Source: Bacillota bacterium (GTDB lineage: Bacteria > Bacillota > Clostridia > Clostridiales > Clostridiaceae). Taken from it: DNA of 20,256 nt. The notes below the pieces were generated by a model. That model saw only the letters and a program-made list of their open reading frames with translations. It was not told the origin of the DNA and made no database searches. The translations under genes and the position numbers were made by a program. This document shows, piece by piece, positions 12,831 through 20,256 of the stretch. Location: positions 1-20,256 of the forward strand of contig JAEZAL010000327.1 of NCBI GenBank assembly GCA_023427705.1, given 5' to 3'. Position 1 is the stretch's first letter, and every line of letters begins with the position of its first letter.

Positions 12831-14186
12831 ATGATACAAATAGGAAAAAGAACAGAGAGAAATACTTCAGTTTTTGATTTAGATGGTATACCACCATTAG
12901 AAAAAGCATTACCATTATCACTTCAGCACTTACTTACTATGATAGTTGGAAATGTAACACCTGCACTAATAGTTGCAGGAGCAACAGGTGTTGGAGCAAA
13001 GGAAACTACTCTTTTAGTACAGGCATCCTTTTTAATTGCAGGATTAGCAACATTAATGCAGTTATATCCGCTTTGGAGAATAGGATCTGGATTACCAATG
13101 GTAATAGGTGTAAGTTTTACTTATGTACCAACTTTAATAGCCATAGGTGCTAGTTACGGTATAGAAGCTATTTTTGGAGCACAATTAGTAGGGGGATTAG
13201 TAGCTATATTATTTGGTGCTTTTTTAAAGCCTATGAGAAAATTATTTCCACCATTAGTTGCTGGAACTGTTGTATTCACAATAGGATTATCTTTATATCC
13301 AACAGCAGTAACTTATATGGCAGGTGGTTCTGGTGCTGTTGATTTTGGCTCACCTATTAATTGGATGCTAGCTATAATTACGCTAATTGTTGTTTTATTT
13401 TGTAATCACTTTACTAAAGGATATTTTAAACTAGCATCAATTTTAATAGGAATAATAGTTGGTTATATTGTTGCAGCTGTTTTAGGAAAAGTAGATTTTT
13501 TACCACTTGTTGAGGCATCATGGGTTCAAGCGCCTACGTTGTTACCATTTGGAATTAAGTTTGTACCTTCAGCAATAATAGCTATTAGTGTAATATACAT
13601 AGTCAATTCTGTTGAGGCTGTTGGAGATCTTTCAGCTATAACAGAAGGAGGACTTAGTAGAGATGCAAAAGATACAGAAATATCTGGTGGTATAATAGCA
13701 AGTGGTGTAGCAAGTTCATTAGGAATTTTATTTGGAGGGCTACCAACTGCAACTTATAGTCAAAATGTTGGAATAGTTGCCATGACAAAAGTTATTAGTA
13801 AGTTTATAGTAATGTTAGCAGCTACATTTATGCTAATTGCTGCTTTTATACCTAAATTTGGTGCGTTGATGACAACAGTACCACAAAGTGTTTTAGGTGG
13901 AGCAAATATAGTAGTATTTGCAATGATAACAATGACTGGTATTAAGATAATTATTAAAGATGAATTATCAAGTAGAAATGTTAGTGTAGTAGGTCTTTCA
14001 GTTGCTCTAGGAATGGGAATAACACAAGTTCCAGGTGTTTTAGATGCTTTTCCAAGTGGAGTAAGTATGGTTTTTGGAAGTTCACCTGTTGTAATAACTA
14101 CTATATCAGTAATACTATTAAATTTAATATTACCAAAGAAAACAATAGAAGAAGAAGAAATTGAGAGAAATGCTATAGAAAGTTAA
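12831..14186 (+). CDS. NCS2 nucleobase (xanthine/urate-type) permease, Glu262 form
   Basis: A 451-residue paralogue of the preceding permease, the same length and clearly a tandem duplicate. Motifs: LQHLLTMIVGNVTPA (Gln32, His33), NSVEAVGDLSAITEGG with the canonical Glu262, and QNVGIVAMTK. Glu262 and Asp266 occupy the positions of the essential Glu and Asp of the xanthine transporters XanQ and UapA. ATG 12831 is chosen because it aligns exactly with the start of the first permease and follows the conserved GAGGGGGA. An upstream in-frame TTG at 12792 would begin inside the leader element. It is followed by a strong terminator. It probably imports xanthine, urate or a related purine for the xdh pathway; the exact substrate is inferred. 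Confidence 0.9.
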   Translation: MIQIGKRTERNTSVFDLDGIPPLEKALPLSLQHLLTMIVGNVTPALIVAGATGVGAKETTLLVQASFLIAGLATLMQLYPLWRIGSGLPMVIGVSFTYVPTLIAIGASYGIEAIFGAQLVGGLVAILFGAFLKPMRKLFPPLVAGTVVFTIGLSLYPTAVTYMAGGSGAVDFGSPINWMLAIITLIVVLFCNHFTKGYFKLASILIGIIVGYIVAAVLGKVDFLPLVEASWVQAPTLLPFGIKFVPSAIIAISVIYIVNSVEAVGDLSAITEGGLSRDAKDTEISGGIIASGVASSLGILFGGLPTATYSQNVGIVAMTKVISKFIVMLAATFMLIAAFIPKFGALMTTVPQSVLGGANIVVFAMITMTGIKIIIKDELSSRNVSVVGLSVALGMGITQVPGVLDAFPSGVSMVFGSSPVVITTISVILLNLILPKKTIEEEEIERNAIES

Positions 14187-14258
14187 CATAATTTATATTG
14201 AGATTTTTAGTAATAGTTTAATAATAAAATTTACATTTAAAATTAGAAAATTAATAAT

Positions 14259-14288
14259 AAATAGAAGCTCCACTAGGAGTTTCTATTT
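14259..14288 (+). terminator. Intrinsic terminator after the permease operon
   Basis: AAATAGAAGCTCC pairs with GGAGTTTCTATTT (one G-U pair) around an ACTA loop, with flanking A and T bases. It separates the permease operon from the regulator gene. Confidence 0.85.
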
Positions 14289-14304
14289 AATTATAAAAGA
14301 ATTG

Positions 14305-14316
14305 ATAATGCATTAT
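14305..14316. promoter_or_regulatory. Palindrome upstream of a sigma-54 promoter
   Basis: ATAATGCATTAT is a perfect 12-bp palindrome whose end is 17 bp before the -24 element of the regulator gene. It is closer than a usual enhancer, so it might serve autoregulation or another protein. It is short and AT-rich, so chance cannot be excluded. Confidence 0.3.
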
Positions 14317-14333
14317 AAATAATTAATATATTG

Positions 14334-14350
14334 TGGCATATAAATTGCTT
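14334..14350 (+). promoter_or_regulatory. Sigma-54 promoter of the regulator gene
   Basis: TGGCATATAAATTGCTT has the -24 GG (14335-14336) and -12 GC (14347-14348) with exactly 10 nt between, almost identical to the promoter of the permease operon. It implies that the activator controls its own synthesis, and possibly xdh by read-through. Confidence 0.85.
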
Positions 14351-14404
14351 TAAATATTTAAGTAAAACAAATATTTATGCAAAAGCAAAATGAGGTGTTT
14401 AGAT

Positions 14405-16165
14405 ATGTCATCTATATTAAAAGAGATTCAAAGTGCGGTAATGAGATATATAAATATTGTTGAAAAAATATTAAATGTAGATGTTGAAGTAGTTGATGAT
14501 AATTTAATTAGAATAGCGGCTACAGGTGCATATAAAAATAGAATAGATAAAGATATATCCAAACAAGGATATGCATATAGAGAAGTATTAAAAAGCGGAG
14601 AATTTAAAGCTATAACAGAACCAGGGAAAGATAGTATATGTAGAAATTGTATAAAAAGAGGAAGTTGTGAAGAATTATTTGAAATGAGTACTCCTATAAA
14701 ATTGCAAGGAAAAATAATAGGGGTGCTAGGATTAGTTTGTTTTAATGAAGAGCAAAAAGAGCAAATACTTAATAAGTTTGAGAATTATAAAGCTTTTATG
14801 GAACAGATAGCAGAATTTATTAGTAATTCTGCTTATGAAAATCTTCAAAGAAAAAGAGAAGATATAGTATTAAAGTCATTAAATTTAATTATTGATAAAA
14901 TGGATCAAGGAGTAATGGTCTTAAATAAAAATAATAAAGTAACTCATATTAATTCAAAAGGTGTTGAATTAATTAAACAGGTAGATAATTTTTTTGCATC
15001 AAGTGTAGTAATTGAGAATACTGGTGATAGTTTATTTCAAATGGAAATATATAAAGTTTCTATAGGCAATCAAACTTTCCAATTTATAGGTAATATTTTT
15101 CCTATGGAATTAAATGATAGCCAGTTCGATAAAATATTTATATTTAGAGATTACAAGGGATTTAGAGATAATATATCAGAATATACTAATATAAAAAATA
15201 CTATAAAGACTGAAAATATTTTAGGACAAACTAAAATAATGCAAGATTTGAAAAGTAAAGTGAAAAAGATAGCTTTATCAACATCAACAGTGTTAGTTAC
15301 AGGTGAAAGTGGAACTGGAAAAGAAGTATTTGCAAGAGCGATACATAATGAAGGTAATAGGAAAGCAAAAGCTTTTGTTGCAATAAATTGTGGTGCTATA
15401 CCAGATACTTTATTAGAAAGTGAATTATTTGGATATGTTAAAGGGGCATTTACAGGTGCTGACCCTATGGGGAAAATGGGGAAGTTTGAACTTGCAAATA
15501 AAGGAACAATTTTCTTAGATGAAATTGGTGATATGCCAATTTATCTACAAACAAAATTATTAAGAGTACTACAAGAGAGAAAAATAACGAGAGTTGGCTC
15601 AAATAAGGAAATTGATATAGATGTAAGAGTTATTGCAGCCACAAATAAGAATTTGAAAGAATTAATAAAAGAAAATAAATTTAGAGAAGATTTATTTTAT
15701 AGATTAAATGTTATACCTTTTGATATACCACCTTTAAGAGAGAGGATAGAAGATATAGAATTATTAATTGAATTTTTTATTTACAAATATACGAATCTGT
15801 TAGATAAAAGTTTTGAAAGTATAGAGATTACAGAAGAAGTAAAAAAAGCTTTTTATAGATATAGCTGGCCAGGAAATGTTAGAGAATTAGAAAATACTAT
15901 TGAGTTTATAGTTAATATGATAGGTGTAGATGGAATAATAGATAAAGATGTTATACCAAAGAATATACTTTTAAGTGAAAAAGTAGAAAAAACTTTAGAT
16001 AGAAGTGATATTATTCCTCTGAAAGAATTAGAAGAAATGGAAATAAAAAAGGCATTGGATTTTTATGGAGTAACTACAGAAGATAAAAAAATGATAGCTA
16101 AAAAGCTAGGCATTGGAATAGCAACATTATATAGAAAGATAGATGAATATAAGTTGCTAAAGTAG
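14405..16165 (+). CDS. Sigma-54-dependent enhancer-binding regulator, YgeV/UacR-like
   Basis: A 586-residue activator in three parts. Residues 1-140 form a GAF-like sensor with Cys79, Cys82 and Cys88 in CRNCIKRGSC. Residues about 150-255 form a PAS-like segment (MDQGVMVLNKNNKVTHINSK). The AAA+ domain spans about 270-500, with Walker A GESGTGKE (300-307), the sigma-54 contact loop GAFTGA (347-352), Walker B IFLDEIGD (369-376) and WPGNVREL. A Fis-type helix-turn-helix ends the protein (KMIAKKLGIGIATLYRKIDEYK). ATG 14405 is chosen over 14390 because GAGGTG (14392-14397) is its ribosome site. Its place between the permeases and xdhABC parallels ygeV beside xdhABC in E. coli. The ligand is probably a purine, by inference. 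Confidence 0.92.
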   Translation: MSSILKEIQSAVMRYINIVEKILNVDVEVVDDNLIRIAATGAYKNRIDKDISKQGYAYREVLKSGEFKAITEPGKDSICRNCIKRGSCEELFEMSTPIKLQGKIIGVLGLVCFNEEQKEQILNKFENYKAFMEQIAEFISNSAYENLQRKREDIVLKSLNLIIDKMDQGVMVLNKNNKVTHINSKGVELIKQVDNFFASSVVIENTGDSLFQMEIYKVSIGNQTFQFIGNIFPMELNDSQFDKIFIFRDYKGFRDNISEYTNIKNTIKTENILGQTKIMQDLKSKVKKIALSTSTVLVTGESGTGKEVFARAIHNEGNRKAKAFVAINCGAIPDTLLESELFGYVKGAFTGADPMGKMGKFELANKGTIFLDEIGDMPIYLQTKLLRVLQERKITRVGSNKEIDIDVRVIAATNKNLKELIKENKFREDLFYRLNVIPFDIPPLRERIEDIELLIEFFIYKYTNLLDKSFESIEITEEVKKAFYRYSWPGNVRELENTIEFIVNMIGVDGIIDKDVIPKNILLSEKVEKTLDRSDIIPLKELEEMEIKKALDFYGVTTEDKKMIAKKLGIGIATLYRKIDEYKLLK

Positions 16166-16170
16166 GTATT

Positions 16171-16213
16171 AATAATATTTTTATAACTAAATAAATAATA
16201 TAAAAATATTATT
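16171..16213 (+). terminator. AT-only hairpin after the regulator gene
   Basis: AATAATATTTTTAT and ATAAAAATATTATT form a perfect 14-bp stem with a 15-nt loop. It contains no G or C, so termination is probably partial and read-through into xdhA is plausible. Confidence 0.45.
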
Positions 16214-16244
16214 TAAATATATATATAACAATTATAATATATCA

Positions 16245-16262
16245 TTTGTAAACAGTTACAAA
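16245..16262. promoter_or_regulatory. cre-like CcpA operator before xdhA
   Basis: TTTGTAAACAGTTACAAA is an inverted repeat with 7-bp arms and a 4-nt centre. Its core TGTAAACAGTTACA fits the CcpA consensus TGWAANCGNTNNCA at every defined position except one (A for G in the centre). It sits about 20 bp before the xdhA start and just downstream of a TATAAT (16233-16238), a repressing position. No good -35 or -24/-12 element is visible here. Confidence 0.55.
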
Positions 16263-16281
16263 AAGATTATGGAGGTGTAAA

Positions 16282-18573
16282 ATGAATTACAAAGTAATAG
16301 GAAGCAATGTAAATAGAATTGATGCTGTTGCTAAAGTTACAGGTAAGGCAAAATATGTTGATGATATTTTTGAAAGGGACATGCTAGTTGGTAAAGTTCT
16401 AAGAAGTCCTTATGCACATGCTAAAATAATCAACATAGATGTTAGTGAAGCACGTAAATTAGAAGGGGTAGAGGCTGTAATTACTTATAAAGATTTACCA
16501 AAAATTAAATTTGCTACAGCAGGACACCCATGGTCCTTAGATCCAAGCCATAGAGATATTGAAGATAGATATATATTAACTGATAAAGCTAGGTTTTATG
16601 GAGATGCAATAGCAGCTGTTATAGCAGTTGATGAAGTAATAGCAGATAGAGCATTAAAGCTTATTAAAGTAGAATATGAAGTTTTGCCTAATATTATAAA
16701 AGCTGAAGATGCAATTAAAGAAGGTGCCCCAGCAATACATGATGAAAGACCAAACAATATTTTAAGTGAAATGGGTTCAGAATCAGGAAATGTGGAAGAG
16801 GACTTTAAAAATGCTTATAAAATTTTTGAAGATACTTTTGAAACAAGTATAGTACAACATTGTCAAATGGAAAATCATAGTGCTTATGCTTATGTAGATG
16901 GAGAAGGAAGAATAGTAGTTGTATCATCAACACAAATACCACATATAGTAAGAAGAGTTGTAGGACAAGCATTTGGAATCCCTTGGGGAAGAATAAGAGT
17001 AATAAAACCTTATGTTGGTGGTGGATTTGGTAATAAGCAAGATGTAGTTTTGGAACCGCTAACAGTAGCAATGAGTCTAGCTGTAAATGGAAGACCAGTT
17101 AGATATGCATTAAATAGAGAAGAATGCTTTATTGATACAAGAACTAGACATGCAATGAAATTAAAATTTAAAACTGCAGTATCTAAAGAAGGAAAGCTAC
17201 TTGGTCTATCTATAGATAATTTAGTTAATAACGGAGCTTATGCATCTCATGGACACTCTGTTACTATGAGTGCTGGTAGTAAGTTTAGACCATTATATAA
17301 TTTCAACTCCATTAAGTATAAACCTAAAACTGTTTACACTAATTTACCATCAGCGGGTGCAATGAGAGGTTATGGCGCACCACAAATGTTTTTTGCAATT
17401 GAAAGTCATGTAGAAGATATAGCAAGAGAATTAAATATAGATCCAATTGAATTTAGATTAAATAATTTAATTAGTGAGGGATATGTAGAGCCAGTTAGTA
17501 AAAATATAGCTAGAGCATTTGCGCTACCTGAATGTATTCAAAAAGGAAAAGAACTTATAAATTGGGATGAAAAGAAGAAAAATAATAGAAATCAAAGTGG
17601 AGATAAAAGAAGAGGCGTAGGAATGGCATGCTTTAGTTATTTCACTGGAACACATCCAGTTGCTTTAGAGCCTGCTGGAGCAAGAATAGTAATGAATCAA
17701 GATGGATCAGTACAATTACAAATTGGAGCAACAGAAATAGGACAAGGTAGCGATACTGTATTTGGACAAATGGTTGCAGAAGTACTAGGAATACCTTTAG
17801 ATATGGTACATGTAATAAGTAATCAAGACACTGATATAACACCATTTGATACAGGTTCCTATGCATCAAGACAAAGCTTTGTATCTGGTGCAGCTGTTAA
17901 AAAGGCTGCTTTAGAAGTGAAAGATAAGGTGTTAGAATTTGCAAGACATAAGTGTGGATTAGAAAAAGAAGCATTAGATTTAGAAAACTGTAATGTTGTT
18001 GAGAAAATACTAGGTAGAACAGTTTGTTCACTTGAAGAAGTTGCTATGGAATCATATTATGATAGGATAAAATATGCTCCTATTACAAGTGATACTTCAG
18101 TTAATGTAAGAGTTAATTCAATAGCATATGGAGCAACCTTTACAGAAGTAGAAGTAGATATGAAAACTGGAAAAATAGAAATTTTAGAAATTTATAATGT
18201 GCATGATTCAGGAATAATATTAAACCATAAATTAGCTGAAGGACAAGTAGATGGCGGAGTTAGTATGTCATTAGGATATGCTCTATCAGAGCAAATGTTA
18301 TTTGATGAGAAGACAGGAAAGCCATTAAATAATAATTTACTAGATTATAAGCTTCAAACAATAATGGATACACCTAAAATAGGATCTGCATTTATTGAGA
18401 AGTTTGAACCTGCAGCAGGATTTGGACAAAAGTCTCTTGGTGAAAATACAACAATATCACCAGCACCAGCAATACGTAATGCAGTTTTAGATGCGACAGG
18501 AGTTGCTTTTAATAGAATTCCTATGAATCCTCAGTCAGTTTTTGAAAAATTTAAAGAACTTGGACTAATATAA
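16282..18573 (+). CDS. xdhA: Xanthine dehydrogenase-type molybdenum subunit
   Basis: The 763-residue large subunit of a molybdenum hydroxylase that inserts oxygen from water into purines. Order: N-terminal a/b-hammerhead domain (GKAKYVDDIF, LVGKVLRSPYAHAKI), then molybdopterin-binding domains with VGGGFGNKQD (residues 245-254), GAMRGYGAPQ (Arg362), TEIGQGSDTVFGQM, SYASRQSFVSGAA and the catalytic loop KSLGENT with Glu721. Glu721 corresponds to Glu1261 and Arg362 to Arg880 of bovine enzyme. Gln253 stands where bovine enzyme has Glu802, which I recall is also so in E. coli XdhA. GGAGGTG precedes the ATG. It is followed by the FAD and iron-sulfur subunits with tight spacing, as in E. coli xdhABC. 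Substrate may be hypoxanthine, xanthine or another purine. Confidence 0.92.
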   Translation: MNYKVIGSNVNRIDAVAKVTGKAKYVDDIFERDMLVGKVLRSPYAHAKIINIDVSEARKLEGVEAVITYKDLPKIKFATAGHPWSLDPSHRDIEDRYILTDKARFYGDAIAAVIAVDEVIADRALKLIKVEYEVLPNIIKAEDAIKEGAPAIHDERPNNILSEMGSESGNVEEDFKNAYKIFEDTFETSIVQHCQMENHSAYAYVDGEGRIVVVSSTQIPHIVRRVVGQAFGIPWGRIRVIKPYVGGGFGNKQDVVLEPLTVAMSLAVNGRPVRYALNREECFIDTRTRHAMKLKFKTAVSKEGKLLGLSIDNLVNNGAYASHGHSVTMSAGSKFRPLYNFNSIKYKPKTVYTNLPSAGAMRGYGAPQMFFAIESHVEDIARELNIDPIEFRLNNLISEGYVEPVSKNIARAFALPECIQKGKELINWDEKKKNNRNQSGDKRRGVGMACFSYFTGTHPVALEPAGARIVMNQDGSVQLQIGATEIGQGSDTVFGQMVAEVLGIPLDMVHVISNQDTDITPFDTGSYASRQSFVSGAAVKKAALEVKDKVLEFARHKCGLEKEALDLENCNVVEKILGRTVCSLEEVAMESYYDRIKYAPITSDTSVNVRVNSIAYGATFTEVEVDMKTGKIEILEIYNVHDSGIILNHKLAEGQVDGGVSMSLGYALSEQMLFDEKTGKPLNNNLLDYKLQTIMDTPKIGSAFIEKFEPAAGFGQKSLGENTTISPAPAIRNAVLDATGVAFNRIPMNPQSVFEKFKELGLI

Positions 18574-18585
18574 GGAGGAAGAAAA

Positions 18586-19467
18586 ATGTACGATATAGAA
18601 AATATTTACCAACCTAAAACATTACAAGAAGCATTAGATATTTTAGATAATAAAGACAACTTAGTAATTATAGCTGGTGGAACTGATGTATTAATTAAAT
18701 TGCATCATGGAGAGCTTTGCGGAAGTGAACTTCTAAGTCTTAGAGATATAGAAGATTTAAAAGGAATAAATATCAATGAACAAGGTGATATTGAAATTGG
18801 TTCAATGTCTTCATTTAGTGATATTTTTAGAAGTGATATTATAAATGAAAATATTTACTCTTTATCAGAAGCAGCTGTTTCTATGGGAGGGCCACAAGTA
18901 AGAAACATGGCGACAATAGGAGGGAATGTGTGTAATGGTGCAGTTTCAGCAGATAGTGCGACTACATTATTTGCCTTAAATGCAGAACTCTTATTAAAAA
19001 CAAAAAATGGAGAAAGAATTATTCCAATTAAAGAATTTTATTTAGGACCAGGGAAGGTAAGTATCCTTCCAAATGAAATATTGATAAAAATAATAATTAG
19101 AAAAGATGATTACGTAGGTTACAAAGGTAACTATATAAAATTTAGTAATAGAAAAGCTATGGATATTGCAATGCTTGGAGTGTCAGTATCTGCTTATATA
19201 GAAAATAATATATTTAAGGATATAAGAATAGCACTAGGTGTTGCAGCACCTACGCCAATAAGATGTATACAAGCAGAAGAATTTGCTAAGGGTATAGAAG
19301 TTAATATGGAGAATATTACTGAAATATCAGAAAAGGCTTTATTAGATGCAAAACCTAGAAATTCTTGGAGAGGATCTAAAGATTTTAGACAACATTTAAT
19401 AAAGGAATTAACTAAGAGAGGAATTATAGAAATAATTAAGAGAACTGGAGGCGTAGTTAATGAATAG
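18586..19467 (+). CDS. xdhB: Xanthine dehydrogenase-type FAD subunit
   Basis: A 293-residue FAD-binding subunit, about the length of E. coli XdhB. It has the flavin motifs LVIIAGGTDVLIKLHHG (AGGTD at 30-34) and GGPQVRNMATIGGN (101-114) followed by the CNGAVSADSA segment, then the CO-dehydrogenase flavoprotein C-terminal domain (FSNRKAMDIAMLGVSV, LGVAAPTPIRC). It passes electrons from the iron-sulfur clusters to NAD+ or another acceptor. AAGGAGG lies 12 bp after the xdhA stop and before this ATG. Its end overlaps the start of xdhC by 8 nt, which implies translational coupling. Confidence 0.92.
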   Translation: MYDIENIYQPKTLQEALDILDNKDNLVIIAGGTDVLIKLHHGELCGSELLSLRDIEDLKGININEQGDIEIGSMSSFSDIFRSDIINENIYSLSEAAVSMGGPQVRNMATIGGNVCNGAVSADSATTLFALNAELLLKTKNGERIIPIKEFYLGPGKVSILPNEILIKIIIRKDDYVGYKGNYIKFSNRKAMDIAMLGVSVSAYIENNIFKDIRIALGVAAPTPIRCIQAEEFAKGIEVNMENITEISEKALLDAKPRNSWRGSKDFRQHLIKELTKRGIIEIIKRTGGVVNE

Positions 19468-19933
19468 TGAATATATGAAGAAAATATTATTAATAATAAA
19501 TGGAAAAAAGCATAATGTAGAAGTAGATATAAGAGAAACGCTTTTAGATGTGTTAAGAGAGAGATTACATTACACAGGAGTTAAAAGAGGATGTTCCGTA
19601 GGAGAGTGTGGTGCTTGTACTGTATTAGTTGATGGGTTACCAATTGATTCATGTATATATATGGCTGTATGGGCTGATGGAAAAGAAATTTTAACTGTAG
19701 AAGGATTAGAAAAAAATGGAGAACTTTCAAAGGTACAACAAGCATATATAGATGAAGGTGCTGTACAATGTGGATTTTGTACTCCGGGATTAGTCCTTAC
19801 AACTACATCTCTTGTAAATAGTGGGAAGAAGTATAGTGATGAAGAAATAAAGAGAGAAATATCAGGACATTTATGTCGTTGTACAGGATATCAAAAAATA
19901 TTTAATGCTACGAAGAAATCATTAGAAGAATAA
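19460..19933 (+). CDS. xdhC: Xanthine dehydrogenase-type [2Fe-2S] subunit
   Basis: A 157-residue iron-sulfur subunit with two [2Fe-2S] sites. The plant-ferredoxin-like site is GCSVGECGACTV with Cys45, Cys50, Cys53 and Cys65. The second, all-helical site is VQCGFCTPG (Cys104, Cys107) and LCRCTGY (Cys139, Cys141). It carries electrons from the molybdenum centre to FAD. ATG 19460 overlaps the end of xdhB and has GGAGG 8 nt upstream. A later in-frame ATG at 19475 is possible but has no comparable ribosome site. Length matches E. coli XdhC; all eight cysteines are intact. Confidence 0.93.
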   Translation: MNSEYMKKILLIINGKKHNVEVDIRETLLDVLRERLHYTGVKRGCSVGECGACTVLVDGLPIDSCIYMAVWADGKEILTVEGLEKNGELSKVQQAYIDEGAVQCGFCTPGLVLTTTSLVNSGKKYSDEEIKREISGHLCRCTGYQKIFNATKKSLEE

Positions 19934-19985
19934 ATTATAAATGCTAATTTAAAGAGGTTAATTAATTGAATTTGGAGGGGTTATT

Positions 19986-20256
19986 ATGAAAAATACCTTA
20001 TTAATAAAAAATATTAAAGCTTTAGTAACCTGTGATAAAAATGATAATTTATTAGAAAATGTTAATATGTATATTGAAAATGGAGTTATAAAATATATAG
20101 GAAATGATATATTTGAAGCAGAAGAAGTTATAGATGCTAAAAGTATGTACGTATACCCAGGACTTATAAATAGTCACCATCATCTTTTTCAAACATTTAC
20201 TAGAAACTTGCCACAAGTTCAAAATATGGAGCTTTTTGATTGGTTAACTACACTAT
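19986..20256 (+). CDS. 8-oxoguanine deaminase-like amidohydrolase, 5' part
   Basis: Ninety codons run to the window edge, so the gene is cut off. The start fits a metal-dependent amidohydrolase: a beta-sandwich beginning (LLIKNIKALVT, NVNMYIENGVIKYIGND, VIDAKSMYVYPGLINSHHHLFQ) with the metal ligands in HHH (residues 64-66). The following TRNLPQVQNMELFDWLTTL is typical of 8-oxoguanine deaminase and the related triazine hydrolases (AtzB, TrzN), and unlike SsnA. The reaction would be deamination of 8-oxoguanine to urate. GGAGGGG lies 5 nt before ATG 19986, 52 bp after xdhC with no terminator, so it likely belongs to the xdh operon. Substrate is inferred from similarity and context. Confidence 0.82.
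   Translation, partial: MKNTLLIKNIKALVTCDKNDNLLENVNMYIENGVIKYIGNDIFEAEEVIDAKSMYVYPGLINSHHHLFQTFTRNLPQVQNMELFDWLTTL

Noticed and set aside
16245..16262. Rex redox-repressor site before xdhA
   Set aside because: Clostridial Rex sites have longer TTGTTAA-N4-TTAACAA arms; the match to the CcpA cre consensus is better.
16805..17071. Minus-strand Leu/His/Phe-rich frames inside xdhA (also 17642-17869)
   Set aside because: They are antisense shadows of conserved xdhA motifs with no ribosome sites.
19986..20256. SsnA or guanine deaminase for the last gene
   Set aside because: The segment after the HHH motif (TRNLPQVQN, ELFDWL) fits the 8-oxoguanine deaminase/AtzB group better; the gene is cut, so the call stays tentative.
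1..20256. CRISPR arrays, tRNA or rRNA genes, insertion sequences, prophage or defence systems
   Set aside because: No direct repeat-spacer pattern, no tRNA- or rRNA-like sequence, no transposase or integrase and no recognised defence gene were seen on either strand.

Overview
The window looks like a chromosomal segment of a low-GC, spore-forming Firmicute, most likely Clostridium sensu stricto. Reasons: very AT-rich DNA, strong GGAGG-type ribosome sites, AT-biased codons, sporulation genes (the spoVS end, a GerMN lipoprotein) and an HPr with both His15 and Ser46. Species was not determined.

Left part (1-8480), housekeeping and small genes: the 3' end of spoVS; ptsH (HPr) with a clear sigma-A promoter and terminator; a DUF378 membrane protein on the minus strand; a eukaryotic-type adenylosuccinate lyase (purB); a 55-residue DnaJ-like zinc-finger protein; a VCBS-like protein of unknown function; a minus-strand pair made of a GerMN lipoprotein and a 61-residue zinc-ribbon protein with no ATG, GTG or TTG start; a DUF6398 plus TPR-like protein; a minus-strand M50-like membrane metalloprotease; and an ArsC/Spx-fold protein followed by an unknown 138-residue protein. 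Most units end in convincing intrinsic terminators.

Middle (8480-10940): a possible broken mini-gene, a GH133 glycogen debranching enzyme and a small two-helix membrane protein.

Right part (10940-20256), the start of an anaerobic purine/urate catabolism cluster: two tandem NCS2 nucleobase permeases, a sigma-54 enhancer-binding regulator of YgeV type, xdhA-xdhB-xdhC encoding the three subunits of a molybdenum purine hydroxylase, and the start of an 8-oxoguanine-deaminase-like amidohydrolase cut by the window edge. Two -24/-12 promoters, one before the first permease and one before the regulator, fit control by the encoded activator. A near-consensus CcpA (cre) site lies before xdhA, so the sugar status signalled through HPr-Ser46-P could repress purine breakdown.

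The most interesting signal is a conserved leader element of about 120 nt present before both permease genes. It has a small hairpin, a long hairpin, a loop able to form a pseudoknot with a TATTCTC block, and that same block can instead pair with the Shine-Dalgarno sequence. It does not match the purine riboswitch consensus and may be an undescribed translational riboswitch. The two permeases also differ at the key substrate-binding Glu of the NCS2 family (Gln262 versus Glu262), suggesting different specificities.
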